Shown here: in pieces, positions 8,754-17,859 of the stretch | Layout of the letters: each line of letters starts with the position of its first letter | Numbering within the stretch: position 1 is the stretch's first letter | Program-made: the position numbers and the translations under genes | Source: Gracilibacillus alcaliphilus | Lineage (GTDB): Bacteria; Bacillota; Bacilli; Bacillales; Amphibacillaceae | NCBI RefSeq assembly: GCF_016909015.1 | Contig: NZ_JAFBFA010000032.1 | Span: 1-63,887 of the forward strand | Direction of reading: 5' to 3' | DNA length: 63,887 nucleotides | The notes under the pieces: model-generated | What the model was told of the DNA's origin: nothing | Databases searched by the model: none | Seen by the model: only the letters and a program-made list of their open reading frames with translations

Positions 8754-10664
8754 ATGGCTCAGTCAAATTTAAAGGTGAAAGTCCAGAAGTTTGGTAACTT
8801 TCTTAGTTCGATGGTAATGCCTAATATTGGTGCATTTATTGCCTGGGGACTTATTACTGCATTATTTATTGCGGATGGTTTTATTCCAAATGAGAACCTG
8901 GCAAAATTAGTTGATCCTATGGTGTTTTACTTGCTGCCGATATTAATCGGTTACACAGGTGGTAAATTAATTCATGACCAACGAGGCGGGGTCGTTGGTG
9001 CGATCGCTACAATGGGGGTTATTGTAGGTGCACCAGATACTCCGATGTTCTTAGGTGCCATGATTATGGGGCCGCTTGGCGCTTACGTAATTAAGAAATT
9101 TGACCAATTAATAGAAGGTAAAATTAAATCTGGTTTCGAAATGTTAGTGAACAACTTTTCAGCTGGTATTCTCGGTGGATTATTAGCAATTTTTTCATTC
9201 TGGGGTATCGGACCAGCTGTAAACGGATTTACTCAACTTCTTGTTGCAGGGGTAGATTGGTTAGTAGAGGCAGGTCTTTTACCTTTAACAAGTATCTTTA
9301 TCGAACCTGCCAAGATTCTATTTTTAAATAATGCAATCAATCACGGAATTCTTTCTCCAATTGGTTTAGAACAAGCTAGAAGTACCGGTGAATCTATTCT
9401 TTTCTTATTAGAAGCAAACCCTGGGCCAGGTCTTGGTGTTTTATTAGCATTTATGCTGTTTGGAAAAGGAGCTGCAAAACAATCAGCTCCAGGAGCAGGA
9501 ATCATTCATTTCTTCGGGGGTATTCATGAAATCTACTTTCCATATGTCTTGATGCGCCCACTGCTGTTAATTGCTGTTATTCTTGGCGGGATGAGTGGAA
9601 TTTTTACCTTAGTATTATTAGGTGGAGGTTTATCATCTCCTGCATCACCAGGTAGTATATTTGCAATTGCTGCTGTTACGCCTGGAAAAGCAAGTGTTTA
9701 TTTTGCAAACTTTGCTGCTATCATCGTAGCTACGATTGTTTCATTCGTTGTTTCTGGACTTGTGTTAAAATCAAGTAAACAAAAAGATGAAGATATTGAT
9801 GAAGCTGCACAAAAAATGCAAGAAATGAAAGGGAAGAAAAGTTCTGTTGCTGGAGCACTGCAATCTAATTCAGGATCACTTCCAGAGAGTGTAAACAAAA
9901 TTGTTTTTGCTTGTGATGCTGGAATGGGTTCAAGTGCAATGGGGGCCTCTTTATTGCGTAAAAAGGTAAAAGCTGCAGATTTAGATGTTACTGTCACCAA
10001 TACAGCAATTAGTAATTTACCAAGCGATGCACAGATAGTTATTACACAAGAAGAATTGACTCCACGTGCGAAAGATAAATTACCTGGGGCTTATCACATT
10101 TCAGTTGATAACTTCTTGTCTAGTCCAGAATATGACAAGTTAATTGACAGCATGCAAAATGGCATCTCTGAAGAATTAACTGAAGTGGTTGAAGAAACAG
10201 AATCAGATGTAACGGACACAGACCACGATCATGATGACGACGACTTGTTACGTGAAGAAAATATCTTCCTTAATCAGGAATTTGCTACCAAGGAAGAGGC
10301 TATTCGTTTTGCGGGGGAAGTATTGGTCAAAAACGGTTACGTAGAGGAAAGCTATATTGATGCTATGCTCGATCGTGAAAATGTGACTTCAACTTATATG
10401 GGTAACAATGTGGCAATCCCACATGGTACGGAAGAAGCGAAAAAAGCTGTATTACGTTCAGGATTTACTGTTCTTCAAGTTCCTAACGGTGTTGAATTTG
10501 ATGGTCAAGAAGCAAAATTAATCTTTGGTATCGCTGGAAAAGATAATACGCATTTAGACATTCTTTCTAGTATCGCAGTGGTGTGTTCAGATGAAGAAAA
10601 TATTGAACAGATGGTACAAGCGAAAACAGCGAAAGAATTGTTAGACATAATCAATAGTAAATGA
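8754..10664 (+). CDS. mtlA: Mannitol PTS permease, EIICBA fused
   Basis: A 636-residue mannitol transporter and phosphotransferase at the membrane. The EIIC domain (about 10-345) is polytopic, with the mannitol-family stretch near NHGILSPIG. EIIB carries its phospho-Cys near residue 387 (FACDAGMGSS). An acidic, His-containing linker (DTDHDHDDDD) leads to EIIA, with phospho-His near residue 557 (VAIPHGTEE). Many bacilli encode EIIA separately as mtlF; here it is fused and no mtlF is present. The ATG at 8754 was chosen over an ATG at 8685 because GGGAGAG precedes it and homology starts there. It is followed by mtlR and mtlD. Confidence 0.95.
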   Translation: MAQSNLKVKVQKFGNFLSSMVMPNIGAFIAWGLITALFIADGFIPNENLAKLVDPMVFYLLPILIGYTGGKLIHDQRGGVVGAIATMGVIVGAPDTPMFLGAMIMGPLGAYVIKKFDQLIEGKIKSGFEMLVNNFSAGILGGLLAIFSFWGIGPAVNGFTQLLVAGVDWLVEAGLLPLTSIFIEPAKILFLNNAINHGILSPIGLEQARSTGESILFLLEANPGPGLGVLLAFMLFGKGAAKQSAPGAGIIHFFGGIHEIYFPYVLMRPLLLIAVILGGMSGIFTLVLLGGGLSSPASPGSIFAIAAVTPGKASVYFANFAAIIVATIVSFVVSGLVLKSSKQKDEDIDEAAQKMQEMKGKKSSVAGALQSNSGSLPESVNKIVFACDAGMGSSAMGASLLRKKVKAADLDVTVTNTAISNLPSDAQIVITQEELTPRAKDKLPGAYHISVDNFLSSPEYDKLIDSMQNGISEELTEVVEETESDVTDTDHDHDDDDLLREENIFLNQEFATKEEAIRFAGEVLVKNGYVEESYIDAMLDRENVTSTYMGNNVAIPHGTEEAKKAVLRSGFTVLQVPNGVEFDGQEAKLIFGIAGKDNTHLDILSSIAVVCSDEENIEQMVQAKTAKELLDIINSK

Positions 10665-10677
10665 TCCAAAAAAGAGT

Positions 10678-10717
10678 AGAAAGATGGTAGGTTACTGTCT
10701 TTCTATTCTGTTATAAT
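10678..10717 (+). promoter_or_regulatory. Hairpin and possible promoter between mtlA and mtlR
   Basis: Inverted arms AGAAAGA and TCTTTCT (10678-10704) are followed by a TATAAT box at 10712. This may be a weak attenuator or terminator after mtlA plus a separate promoter for mtlR; no good -35 box was found. Confidence 0.35.
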
Positions 10718-10754
10718 ACCTGAGATCAATTTATAAAAGAAATGAGTGGGTAGC

Positions 10755-12833
10755 ATGTTTATTACGTCAAGAGAAAAATCAATCATTGATTTAGTAATGA
10801 AGACCTCTGGTAAGCACACACCACATTCACTTGCTAGCTATCTCCATGTAAGTGTGAGAACTGTACAACGTGATTTAAAGGCTGTTGAAAACATCTTGAA
10901 GTCCTTTGAATTACAATTGAAGCGCACAACCAATGATGGTCTAATAATTAATGGGAAAAATGAACATATCTTTAAACTAATGCAACAGTTGTATCACGTA
11001 CATCCAACAGATGAAACACCAGAAGAAAAAAAGTTGCAACTACTTATTACATTGTTACATGAAGGGTCGTTTTTTAAGACGCAGGTCCTGGCAAAACAGC
11101 TTGGAGTAAGTGTTACAACACTTGGTACTTATTTAGATGATCTGACCGAGTGGTTAGCGAATTTTTCGATTGAATTGACCCGAAAAAGAGGCGTCGGTGT
11201 AAGTATAACTGGCAGTGAAGCGAATATGCGCAAAGCATTAGCAACTTATTTTTTGTTTCATTTCCACGAAGAGCTGTTAGAAAACTTATACCTTTTACAG
11301 AAGAATAGTCAATTGGAAAGACCTGTACTCGGTTACTTTTCTTCCGATTATCTTATCGTAATTGATGAAATGGTTCATCATTTGTTTGACAGAGGACAGA
11401 CACGGTTAGCTGATAATGATTATTTGGGGCTTATCATTCATATTGCGATTACGATAAGACGGGTAGAGAATGACTTCTTGTTGAAAGAAGAAACAGGATC
11501 AGTTGATGAACAATCGACTAGAGCATATCAACTAATTGATCAGTTATGCGCAGATTTAAAATCTGCATTATCGATTCCATTAACCAAAAAAGATGTTCAT
11601 TATTTAACGGTTATTTTAAAAGGATCGAAGCTGCAAGATTTGGAAACAATAGACTATGACAGTATTATGCTTGGCCAAATTATTAAGAATATCATTCAAG
11701 ATGTTTCAAGCCAATTACACGTTGATTTATCTCGAGATTTTTCGTTATTTCAAGGGTTGCTAGCTCATATGGAGCCTTCAATCTTTCGGTTGAAGCATCA
11801 GATGGGATTATTTAATCCATTAACTGAGCAAATAAATAAGAAATATCCTGTGTTATTTATGGCTGTGCGGAATAGTTTGGAGAAAGAATTTCCTGATATC
11901 GGCTTTCCAGACGATGAAATTGCCTTTATCGTCCTCCATTTTGGCTCGGCATTATTGATGAATGAGGAAAAGACGGTGATACAAGCTGTTATTGTTTGCC
12001 CAACCGGAATAGGTACCTCTAAGATGCTAGCAACCCGTATCCAAAAAGAATTCCCGGAAATTAATTCTGTTGAAATCAAATCCATGAAAGAAATGGAAAA
12101 ATCAAATTTAGATAAGTTTGATATGGTTATTTCCACTGTCAGGCTTCCATTTGATGATGTTCATTATATGTTAGTATCGCCCTTATTAAGTAATGAAGAC
12201 ATCCAAATGATTCGCAGTTTTCTGCAGAATAATATTCAACAATTAACAAGTAAGAATGAGTATGTGAAGGCTAGTAGTAAAGAGAAAAAACAGGCGCCAT
12301 CAAGTTTGCAAGATGTTTTACAAGAGATGAAAGATGTTCAAACAAGTATTGAATCCATCCTGAATAATTTACAAGTATACTGGAAGGTTAACACAGATTA
12401 TAAACAAGTATTAAAAGAGATGACTGCAGAATTGGAACAAGAAGGATTAGTCACAGATGCTGCCAGAGTCTTTGAGAAGCTTTGTGAAAGGGAAAAAGCG
12501 GGCGGACTTGGGATTCCAGATACGAATTTGGGTTTATTTCACTGCCGAGATGACAGCATTCAAGAACTTATTTTTCAAGTATGTCACTTAGAATATCCTT
12601 GTGTGATTAAGGGTATGGATGGCAAGGAAGTACAGTTGAAAAATTTATTATTAATGCTGTCTCCTGAGAATCTCAGTTTAACAGAGCAAGAAATATTAAG
12701 TCTTATCAGTATTAGTCTGATTGAGAATGAGGCAGCATTGATGATTTTTTCGTCAGCAAGTAAAGCAATGATTAAAAGTAAGTTAGAGGAGTTATTTTCA
12801 GAATACCTTCAAAATAAATGGATAAAGGAATGA
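10755..12833 (+). CDS. mtlR: PTS-regulated transcriptional activator of mannitol genes
   Basis: A 692-residue MtlR-type activator. An N-terminal HTH pair (about 1-170) is followed by two PRD domains (about 190-400, with phosphorylatable His candidates in LIIHIAIT and IVLHFGSA), an EIIB-Gat-like domain (VVCPTGIGTSKML, with the Cys) and a C-terminal EIIA-Mtl-like domain. PTS phosphorylation of these domains couples mtl transcription to mannitol and glucose supply. An ATG at 10755 or a GTG at 10746 could be the start; neither has a strong ribosome site. Its place between mtlA and mtlD suggests autogenous operon control. Confidence 0.92.
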   Translation: MFITSREKSIIDLVMKTSGKHTPHSLASYLHVSVRTVQRDLKAVENILKSFELQLKRTTNDGLIINGKNEHIFKLMQQLYHVHPTDETPEEKKLQLLITLLHEGSFFKTQVLAKQLGVSVTTLGTYLDDLTEWLANFSIELTRKRGVGVSITGSEANMRKALATYFLFHFHEELLENLYLLQKNSQLERPVLGYFSSDYLIVIDEMVHHLFDRGQTRLADNDYLGLIIHIAITIRRVENDFLLKEETGSVDEQSTRAYQLIDQLCADLKSALSIPLTKKDVHYLTVILKGSKLQDLETIDYDSIMLGQIIKNIIQDVSSQLHVDLSRDFSLFQGLLAHMEPSIFRLKHQMGLFNPLTEQINKKYPVLFMAVRNSLEKEFPDIGFPDDEIAFIVLHFGSALLMNEEKTVIQAVIVCPTGIGTSKMLATRIQKEFPEINSVEIKSMKEMEKSNLDKFDMVISTVRLPFDDVHYMLVSPLLSNEDIQMIRSFLQNNIQQLTSKNEYVKASSKEKKQAPSSLQDVLQEMKDVQTSIESILNNLQVYWKVNTDYKQVLKEMTAELEQEGLVTDAARVFEKLCEREKAGGLGIPDTNLGLFHCRDDSIQELIFQVCHLEYPCVIKGMDGKEVQLKNLLLMLSPENLSLTEQEILSLISISLIENEAALMIFSSASKAMIKSKLEELFSEYLQNKWIKE

Positions 12834-12838
12834 TCGTA

Positions 12839-13978
12839 ATGAAACAGACAGTTCATTTTGGTGCTGGAAACATCGGTAGAGGTTTTATCGGAGCATTGTT
12901 TTCTGAGTCGGGATATCATGTAACTTTTGTAGATATTGCTGATCAAATCATAAATCAACTAAATGAACAACAAAGCTATCATGTGAAATTAGCTACAGAT
13001 AAACAGGAAACAACTACCATTAATCGTGTATCAGGCCTAAATAATCTGACACAGCAAAATGAGGTTATCGAGGCAATCATAAACGCAACTTATTTGACTA
13101 CTGCCATTGGTCCTAACATTTTGCCAAGGATTGCACCATTAATTGCTCGGGGTATCTCTGAACGAGTGTACCAAACAGATGAAAAACTATATGTGATTGC
13201 TTGTGAAAATCAGATTGGTGCAACAGACATTTTGCAACAACATATTTTAGATAACCTTAATGAGGATACAAAAGAAAGATTAGCTGGCCGAGTACAATTC
13301 TTCAATTCTGCTGTAGATCGTATTGTACCAATTCAAGAGGACAATCAATCACTAGATGTATTAGTAGAACCTTATTATGAGTGGATTGTAGAAGCGACAG
13401 AGGCTATTCCAGCTGTTGAAGGAATGTCTATTGTTAGTGAACTTGATCCTTTTATTGAGCGAAAGCTATTTACCGTTAACACGGGACATGCAGTCATTGC
13501 CTATCTTGGTTACTTGAATGGCAAGTCAACGATTGATAAAACATTAGCAGATGACGCAATTGAGAAACAAGTTGAAGCCACATTAAAAGAAACCGGTGAT
13601 TATTTAGTTAAGCAATATGGTTTAGATCGAGAAGAACACTTTAACTATATTCGCAAAATTATAGGGAGATTCAAAAATTCTTATTTAAATGATAGTGTAA
13701 CAAGAGTAGGACGTGCCCCAATCCGAAAACTTGGACCGGAGGATCGTTTAGTTCGTCCAGCTACTGAGGCACAAGCGGCAGGATTATCATTTACTAACCT
13801 AGCGAAAGCTATTGCTGCCGCATTATTATTTGATCATCAAGAGGATGAAGAGGCAGTAAAACTTCAAGCAATGATTCAAGAAAACGGAATTCCCAAAGTG
13901 TTGCAGGAAGTGAGCGGCCTCGCAGAAGATAGTGAGATTACACAAGAAGTTATTAAACAATATGATTTGTTAAAATAA
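12839..13978 (+). CDS. mtlD: Mannitol-1-phosphate 5-dehydrogenase
   Basis: A 379-residue NAD-dependent enzyme that converts imported mannitol-1-phosphate to fructose-6-phosphate. The N terminus has the family dinucleotide motif (HFGAGNIGRGF). The central polyol-dehydrogenase signature includes KLFTVNTGHA and RFKNSYLNDSVTRVGR. The ATG at 12839 was chosen because homology begins there (MKQTVHFG) and AAAGGA lies upstream. It begins 5 bp after the mtlR stop, so it is the last gene of the mtlA-mtlR-mtlD operon. Confidence 0.96.
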   Translation: MKQTVHFGAGNIGRGFIGALFSESGYHVTFVDIADQIINQLNEQQSYHVKLATDKQETTTINRVSGLNNLTQQNEVIEAIINATYLTTAIGPNILPRIAPLIARGISERVYQTDEKLYVIACENQIGATDILQQHILDNLNEDTKERLAGRVQFFNSAVDRIVPIQEDNQSLDVLVEPYYEWIVEATEAIPAVEGMSIVSELDPFIERKLFTVNTGHAVIAYLGYLNGKSTIDKTLADDAIEKQVEATLKETGDYLVKQYGLDREEHFNYIRKIIGRFKNSYLNDSVTRVGRAPIRKLGPEDRLVRPATEAQAAGLSFTNLAKAIAAALLFDHQEDEEAVKLQAMIQENGIPKVLQEVSGLAEDSEITQEVIKQYDLLK

Positions 13979-14011
13979 CACAAAATGGTTCAGCACAAAA
14001 CGTTCGCTAGT

Positions 14012-14290
14012 ATTATCCCCTAAGGTAGACTTGAAAAAAAGGAGAACATGTTTAAGCTGCTTTTACTTGTCTGCTTGGAGGGGATTTTTCTGCAGATATC
14101 ACTTACATGCTAATTGGTGACAATTTCGCCTATTTTTCAGTGGTTTTAGATTTAAATAATTGAATAGCGATAAGGGAAGTTTCTGATTGAAACGATTTAG
14201 ACCTAGTTTAAATACAAACTAGTTAAATGATAAACTACTGACGAGGCGTTTACTCTTTTTTCATTGTCTATTTGACAAGGGTATATGCAT
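14012..14290. repeat. Collapsed IS3-like remnant (ends only)
   Basis: The segment near 14018-14045 (CCCCTAAGGTAGACTTG) resembles the left end of the IS at 6109. The segment near 14250-14285 (TCTTTTTTCATTGTCTATTT followed by GACAAGGG) resembles its right end. The intervening 200 bp or so carry no transposase. Probably an internally deleted or MITE-like relative; the assignment rests on short similarities. Confidence 0.35.
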
Positions 14291-14411
14291 TATAAAGAAA
14301 GAGGTATTCTTATTGGAGCTATTATATCAAAGATATAAAATAATAAAGACAGTAATAACTGTGTGAGAGATGAGGGGAGAAACACATCATCTCATGAAGG
14401 ACTATTTCATC

Positions 14412-14440
14412 TTGACACAGGGTATATAGGTGCTATATAC
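14412..14440 (+). promoter_or_regulatory. Promoter P1 with MarR-type operator site 1
   Basis: TTGACA (14412-14417), a 16-bp spacer and TATATA (14434-14439). The perfect palindrome GTATATAG-GTG-CTATATAC (14422-14440) covers the spacer and -10 box, so a bound repressor would block polymerase. Confidence 0.75.
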
Positions 14441-14523
14441 TTTTTTATAAAATAATAAAGACAGTAACAACTGTGGGAGAGATGAGGGGAGAAACACATC
14501 ATCTCATGAAGGACTATTTCATC

Positions 14524-14552
14524 TTGACACAGGATATATAGGAGCTATATAC
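14524..14552 (+). promoter_or_regulatory. Promoter P2 with MarR-type operator site 2
   Basis: Duplicate of P1: TTGACA at 14524-14529 and TATATA at 14546-14551. The palindrome is ATATATAG-GAG-CTATATAC (14534-14552), degraded at its first base. It is closer to the MarR gene than P1. Confidence 0.75.
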
Positions 14553-14713
14553 TTTTTTGATGAATGGGACAAAAATGTTTACAGCAACTGTGTGGAGAAA
14601 GAGAAAGCAGTATAATGAAAAATTTTTTATTTTAACATTATAGCAGCTAAATCCTTTTGGCGCTTAATTCTCTGCGCTTTAACTTAGGATGTTTGTTTAT
14701 AGGAGTGAGGAAG

Positions 14714-15184
14714 ATGAATGCAGGTGAATGGCAAAAGCAAGAACTAAGTGATGCATTTTTAGGTGCAGTTTACGCTTATATGGACTATGAGAAAACAACG
14801 CATCTTTTAAAAACGAAGGATGGAAAGCAGATTTATTATGCAGAAATTCATATCGTATCTGCGATCCATGATCATGAAGGAATTCATGTGTCGGGTTTAG
14901 CTGATTTGCTTGGCGTGACTATCGGAGCTGTTTCACAAATATTAAAGAAACTTGAAAAGAAAGGTCTTGTTAAAAAAGAGCGTGATGCGCGTAATCAATC
15001 GCGTTTTTTATTGAGGTTAACGCCAGATGGAGAAGTTACGCATTTTAATCATTTGAAGTTCCACGAAGAGTTTGATGAATTATTTTGTAAGGCACTAAAA
15101 GGAGGGAGTGTAGAACAAGTTGCTTTCTTAAAACATTTTTTAAACCAAATCGAACATAGATTACAAAAAGTGGCGAAAAAATAA
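14714..15184 (+). CDS. MarR-family regulator of the metal transport island
   Basis: A 156-residue winged-helix repressor. The recognition region is about residues 60-100 (LADLLGVTIGAVSQILKKLEKKGLVKKERD). The ATG at 14714 follows GGAGTGAGG and was preferred to an ATG at 14657. Two operator palindromes lie in its promoters and three more downstream of it in the island, so it probably represses both itself and the transporters. His and Glu residues (AEIHIVSAIHDHEGIHVS; FHEEFDELFC) would suit a metal sensor like AdcR/ZitR, but I cannot assign ligands. The effector (zinc, iron, nickel or a metallophore) is unknown. Confidence 0.85.
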   Translation: MNAGEWQKQELSDAFLGAVYAYMDYEKTTHLLKTKDGKQIYYAEIHIVSAIHDHEGIHVSGLADLLGVTIGAVSQILKKLEKKGLVKKERDARNQSRFLLRLTPDGEVTHFNHLKFHEEFDELFCKALKGGSVEQVAFLKHFLNQIEHRLQKVAKK

Positions 15185-15199
15185 TTTTTTTTAAATAAA

Positions 15200-15218
15200 G
15201 TATATAGCAGCTTAATAC
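15200..15218 (+). promoter_or_regulatory. MarR-type operator site 3
   Basis: GTATATAG-CAG-CTTAATAC, with two mismatches to the site 1 palindrome. It lies between the MarR gene and the importer operon, about 90 bp before the first permease start. Confidence 0.65.
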
Positions 15219-15268
15219 TTTTAAATATAGATTCCATCAATATGATGGAATTAAAAAATAACTGTAAT

Positions 15269-15283
15269 TGAGAATGATTATCT
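15269..15283 (+). promoter_or_regulatory. Candidate Fur box
   Basis: TGAGAAT-G-ATTATCT matches the B. subtilis 7-1-7 Fur box TGATAATNATTATCA at 12 of 14 defined positions. It lies 27 bp upstream of the importer permease start, so the operon could respond to iron as well as to the MarR protein. Confidence 0.5.
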
Positions 15284-15309
15284 TTGTCAAAAGGAAGGGA
15301 ATAGATTTT

Positions 15310-16251
15310 ATGGTGGTTTTTTTCAAAAGGTGCAGAGCTCTGATCATTACACTTTTTGGGGTGACGGCACTTTCGTTTCTAATGGCTAATATTTCAATTG
15401 TTGATCCGGCAGAGGCTTATGCACGAAATATATTTTTGCATCCGACAGAAGAACAAATTGTTCAAATCCGCAATGAAATGGGGCTAGATCAGCCGTTGTA
15501 CGAGCAATATATACAATGGTTAGGAAGTAGTTTGCGTGGCGATTTAGGGATTTCATTACAGACAAAAAATACAGTCGTCTCAGATATTGGTCAAAAGCTC
15601 CCTATAACTATGCAACTTGTTAGCTTGGCTCTATTATGGGTGGTGGTATTAACAATTCCTGTAAGCCTTGTTGCAGCCTTGAGACAAAATAGTTGGTTTG
15701 ACCACTTGGTTAGAGTAGCAACGATATTGGGTGCTTCACTGCCCAACTTCTGGTTAGGATTCTTAGTTCTTCTCTTTTTCGCTGTAACCTTTCCAATTGT
15801 GGAAGTAGTAGACGGCAATCTTGTGAGCCTGGTTTTTCCTTCCCTGGTTTTAGCTACTCCGCTTGCCTCGATATCCATTCGCTTACTTCGTGCGACCCTA
15901 CTTTCCAATCTGAATAAGGATTATGTTACTTACGCGAAAGCAAGGGGATTGAGAAATGGAAGGATTGTATGGGGGCATGTAATGAGAAATTCACTTCCTC
16001 CGCTGGTTATGCTGTTTTGTCAGTATATTGGTCATATGCTGGCAGGAAGCGCTATTGTCGAGAGCATTTTTTCCATGCAGGGCATAGGCACTCACTTGGT
16101 GGATGCGATTATGGCCCGTGATTTGCCAACGGTCAACGGCTGCGTATTAATTATTGCGATGATTTTTGTGTTTGGCAGAACCCTGGCGGACATCATCAAC
16201 AAGCGACTTAATCCTCGGATGATCAACAGGGATGAGGTGCTTTATGATTAA
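15310..16251 (+). CDS. ABC importer permease, NikB/DppB type
   Basis: About 313 residues; the first membrane subunit of a peptide/nickel-class ABC importer. Six hydrophobic helices are visible, with the BPD_transp_1 coupling loop around YAKARGLRNGRIVWGHVMRN. The N-terminal periplasmic-type segment (NEMGLDQPLYEQYIQWLGS) is typical of this family. The ATG at 15310 was chosen because AAGGAAGGG precedes it. It overlaps the next permease by 8 bp and starts a five-gene operon (two permeases, two ATPases, one lipoprotein). The substrate is inferred to be a metal or metallophore from context, not shown. Confidence 0.88.
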   Translation: MVVFFKRCRALIITLFGVTALSFLMANISIVDPAEAYARNIFLHPTEEQIVQIRNEMGLDQPLYEQYIQWLGSSLRGDLGISLQTKNTVVSDIGQKLPITMQLVSLALLWVVVLTIPVSLVAALRQNSWFDHLVRVATILGASLPNFWLGFLVLLFFAVTFPIVEVVDGNLVSLVFPSLVLATPLASISIRLLRATLLSNLNKDYVTYAKARGLRNGRIVWGHVMRNSLPPLVMLFCQYIGHMLAGSAIVESIFSMQGIGTHLVDAIMARDLPTVNGCVLIIAMIFVFGRTLADIINKRLNPRMINRDEVLYD

Positions 16252-17068
16252 GAAGCTACTTAAAAGCAAACAAGCGATGATCGGGCTGACATTAATCGTC
16301 TTGGTAACGCTTGTAGCCCTGTGGGCCCCGTTGATCGCACCCCATGATCCGAATAAGATTGATGTGCTAAACCGGTTCATGTCTGCAAGCTCTCAGTATC
16401 CGCTTGGTACGGACCAGTTGGGACGATGCGTATTATCCAGGTTGCTTATAGGTGCAAGCTATTCACTAGGGATTGCGGTGCCAACGCTGCTGGTGCTTGG
16501 AATTGTTGGATTAACGCTTGGAACAGCTTCTGCGTATGTAGGCATGCGCTGGGAACGAGTGTTTTTGAGCATTTGCGATATTTTCATGGCCTTCCCTGCG
16601 CTGGTTATTGTGTTGTCTCTGATTGGAGCGCTGGGGCAGGGGCTTCTAAGCATTTTATTGGCGGTCGCTTTTTCTTTGTGGGCTTGGTTTGCCAAAGTAG
16701 TATGGAGCTATGCACGCATGGAAATAAGCAAGGACTATATCCTTGCAGCCAAAATTGCCGGCTGCAGTGATCGAAGAATTATCCTTTACCATATCATACC
16801 GAATATTTTTCCGCAGTTTCTGGTGTATTTGAGCACAGGAATTGCCGGCATGATTATCATGATATCCGGATTTTCTTTTCTTGGATTGGGCTTTGAAGCG
16901 GGAACACCGGAATGGGGCGCTATGCTAAACGAGGCGAGATCGAACTTTTATTCCCACCCAGAGTTGGTCTTCTATCCAGGACTGTGTGTGCTGATAACCG
17001 CCGCAGGCTTTAATTTATTCGGCGAGGCGCTCAGAGATATGATCTCGCCCGAGGAGGTGAATGAGTGA
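16244..17068 (+). CDS. ABC importer permease, NikC/DppC type
   Basis: About 274 residues, the partner permease. The N-terminal segment has the family motif LWAPLIAPHDPNKIDV and PLGTDQLGRCVLSR. Hydrophobic helices follow, with a coupling loop around YILAAKIAGCSDRRII and GLGFEAGTPEWGAMLNEAR. It overlaps the upstream permease by 8 bp and the downstream ATPase by GTGA, so all are translated together. From about here base composition is visibly richer in G+C than the flanking genes. Confidence 0.9.
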   Translation: MIKKLLKSKQAMIGLTLIVLVTLVALWAPLIAPHDPNKIDVLNRFMSASSQYPLGTDQLGRCVLSRLLIGASYSLGIAVPTLLVLGIVGLTLGTASAYVGMRWERVFLSICDIFMAFPALVIVLSLIGALGQGLLSILLAVAFSLWAWFAKVVWSYARMEISKDYILAAKIAGCSDRRIILYHIIPNIFPQFLVYLSTGIAGMIIMISGFSFLGLGFEAGTPEWGAMLNEARSNFYSHPELVFYPGLCVLITAAGFNLFGEALRDMISPEEVNE

Positions 17069-17859
17069 AGGAAGTATTGAAGGTGAGTCATCTTTATATT
17101 CGTCTTAAACGAGCTCTTGATCAACCTATTGTCAACAATGCGAGCTTTTCTCTCCAGAAAGGGTCGGCGTTGGCGATTGTTGGAGAAAGCGGCAGCGGAA
17201 AAACACTAACCTGTAAAGCTGTTATGCGGCTGTTGAACGCCAGACAGTTCAACATCTCCGGGAGCATCCGATACAACGGAATGGATCTCCTTGAGATGAG
17301 CGAGAAAAAAATACGCGCGTTGTGCGGAAGCAAAATCGCCATGGTTGTGCAAAACCCGATGACTGCCTTTAATCCCACAGTGAAAATAGGCGCTCAAATG
17401 GCGGAAACGTTAAGAGTTCATCAAAAGCTAAGAAAAAAAGCAGCTTATGAGCTTGGCATTCACGCACTTGAAAGAATGAATCTGCCCCGCTGTGAGCAGT
17501 TGATGAACAGCTACCCTTATGTATTAAGCGGGGGAATGCTGCAAAGGATCACGATCGCTCTGGCCTTGATTCACGAACCGGACTTTATTATTGCTGACGA
17601 AGCGACTACAGCATTAGATGTGAAAAATCAGCAGATGGTGCTTGAGGAATTCGAGAAGATGAAAAGAAGAGGAATCGGGCTGCTTTTGGTCACCCATGAC
17701 TTTGGAGTAGCGGCAAAGCTTGCAGACGATATGCTTGTTATGCGGAGAGGGAAAATCATTGAGAGGGGCACAGTGTATGATCTTTTTTCTGCGCCGCAGC
17801 AAACGTATACGAAAGAGCTGCTCGATGCCAGTATGCTTAGAAAGGAGAAATGTATGTGA
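17065..17859 (+). CDS. ABC importer ATPase 1, NikD/DppD type
   Basis: A 264-residue nucleotide-binding subunit. Walker A is GESGSGKT, the signature is LSGGMLQR, and Walker B is FIIADEATTALD with the switch His in LVTHDFG. The GTG start overlaps the previous stop (GTGA) behind GGAGGTG. It lacks the longer C-terminal extension with oligopeptide-domain Cys residues found in many DppD proteins, which is closer to NikD-type subunits. Confidence 0.9.
   Translation: MKEVLKVSHLYIRLKRALDQPIVNNASFSLQKGSALAIVGESGSGKTLTCKAVMRLLNARQFNISGSIRYNGMDLLEMSEKKIRALCGSKIAMVVQNPMTAFNPTVKIGAQMAETLRVHQKLRKKAAYELGIHALERMNLPRCEQLMNSYPYVLSGGMLQRITIALALIHEPDFIIADEATTALDVKNQQMVLEEFEKMKRRGIGLLLVTHDFGVAAKLADDMLVMRRGKIIERGTVYDLFSAPQQTYTKELLDASMLRKEKCM

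Larger units (their letters stand above)
14334..14558 (+). repeat. 112-bp tandem duplication carrying a promoter/operator
   Basis: Two direct copies with a 112-bp period (14334-14445 and 14446-14557), differing at only a handful of positions. Each contains TTGACA, a palindrome of type GTATATAG-N3-CTATATAC and a GATGAGGGGAG segment with a nearby CATCTCATG. The duplication gives the downstream MarR gene two copies of the same regulated promoter. Confidence 0.9.

Noticed and set aside
14012..14290. Reading the IS-like ends as an active MITE
   Set aside because: The ends are too degraded and there is no clear target duplication.
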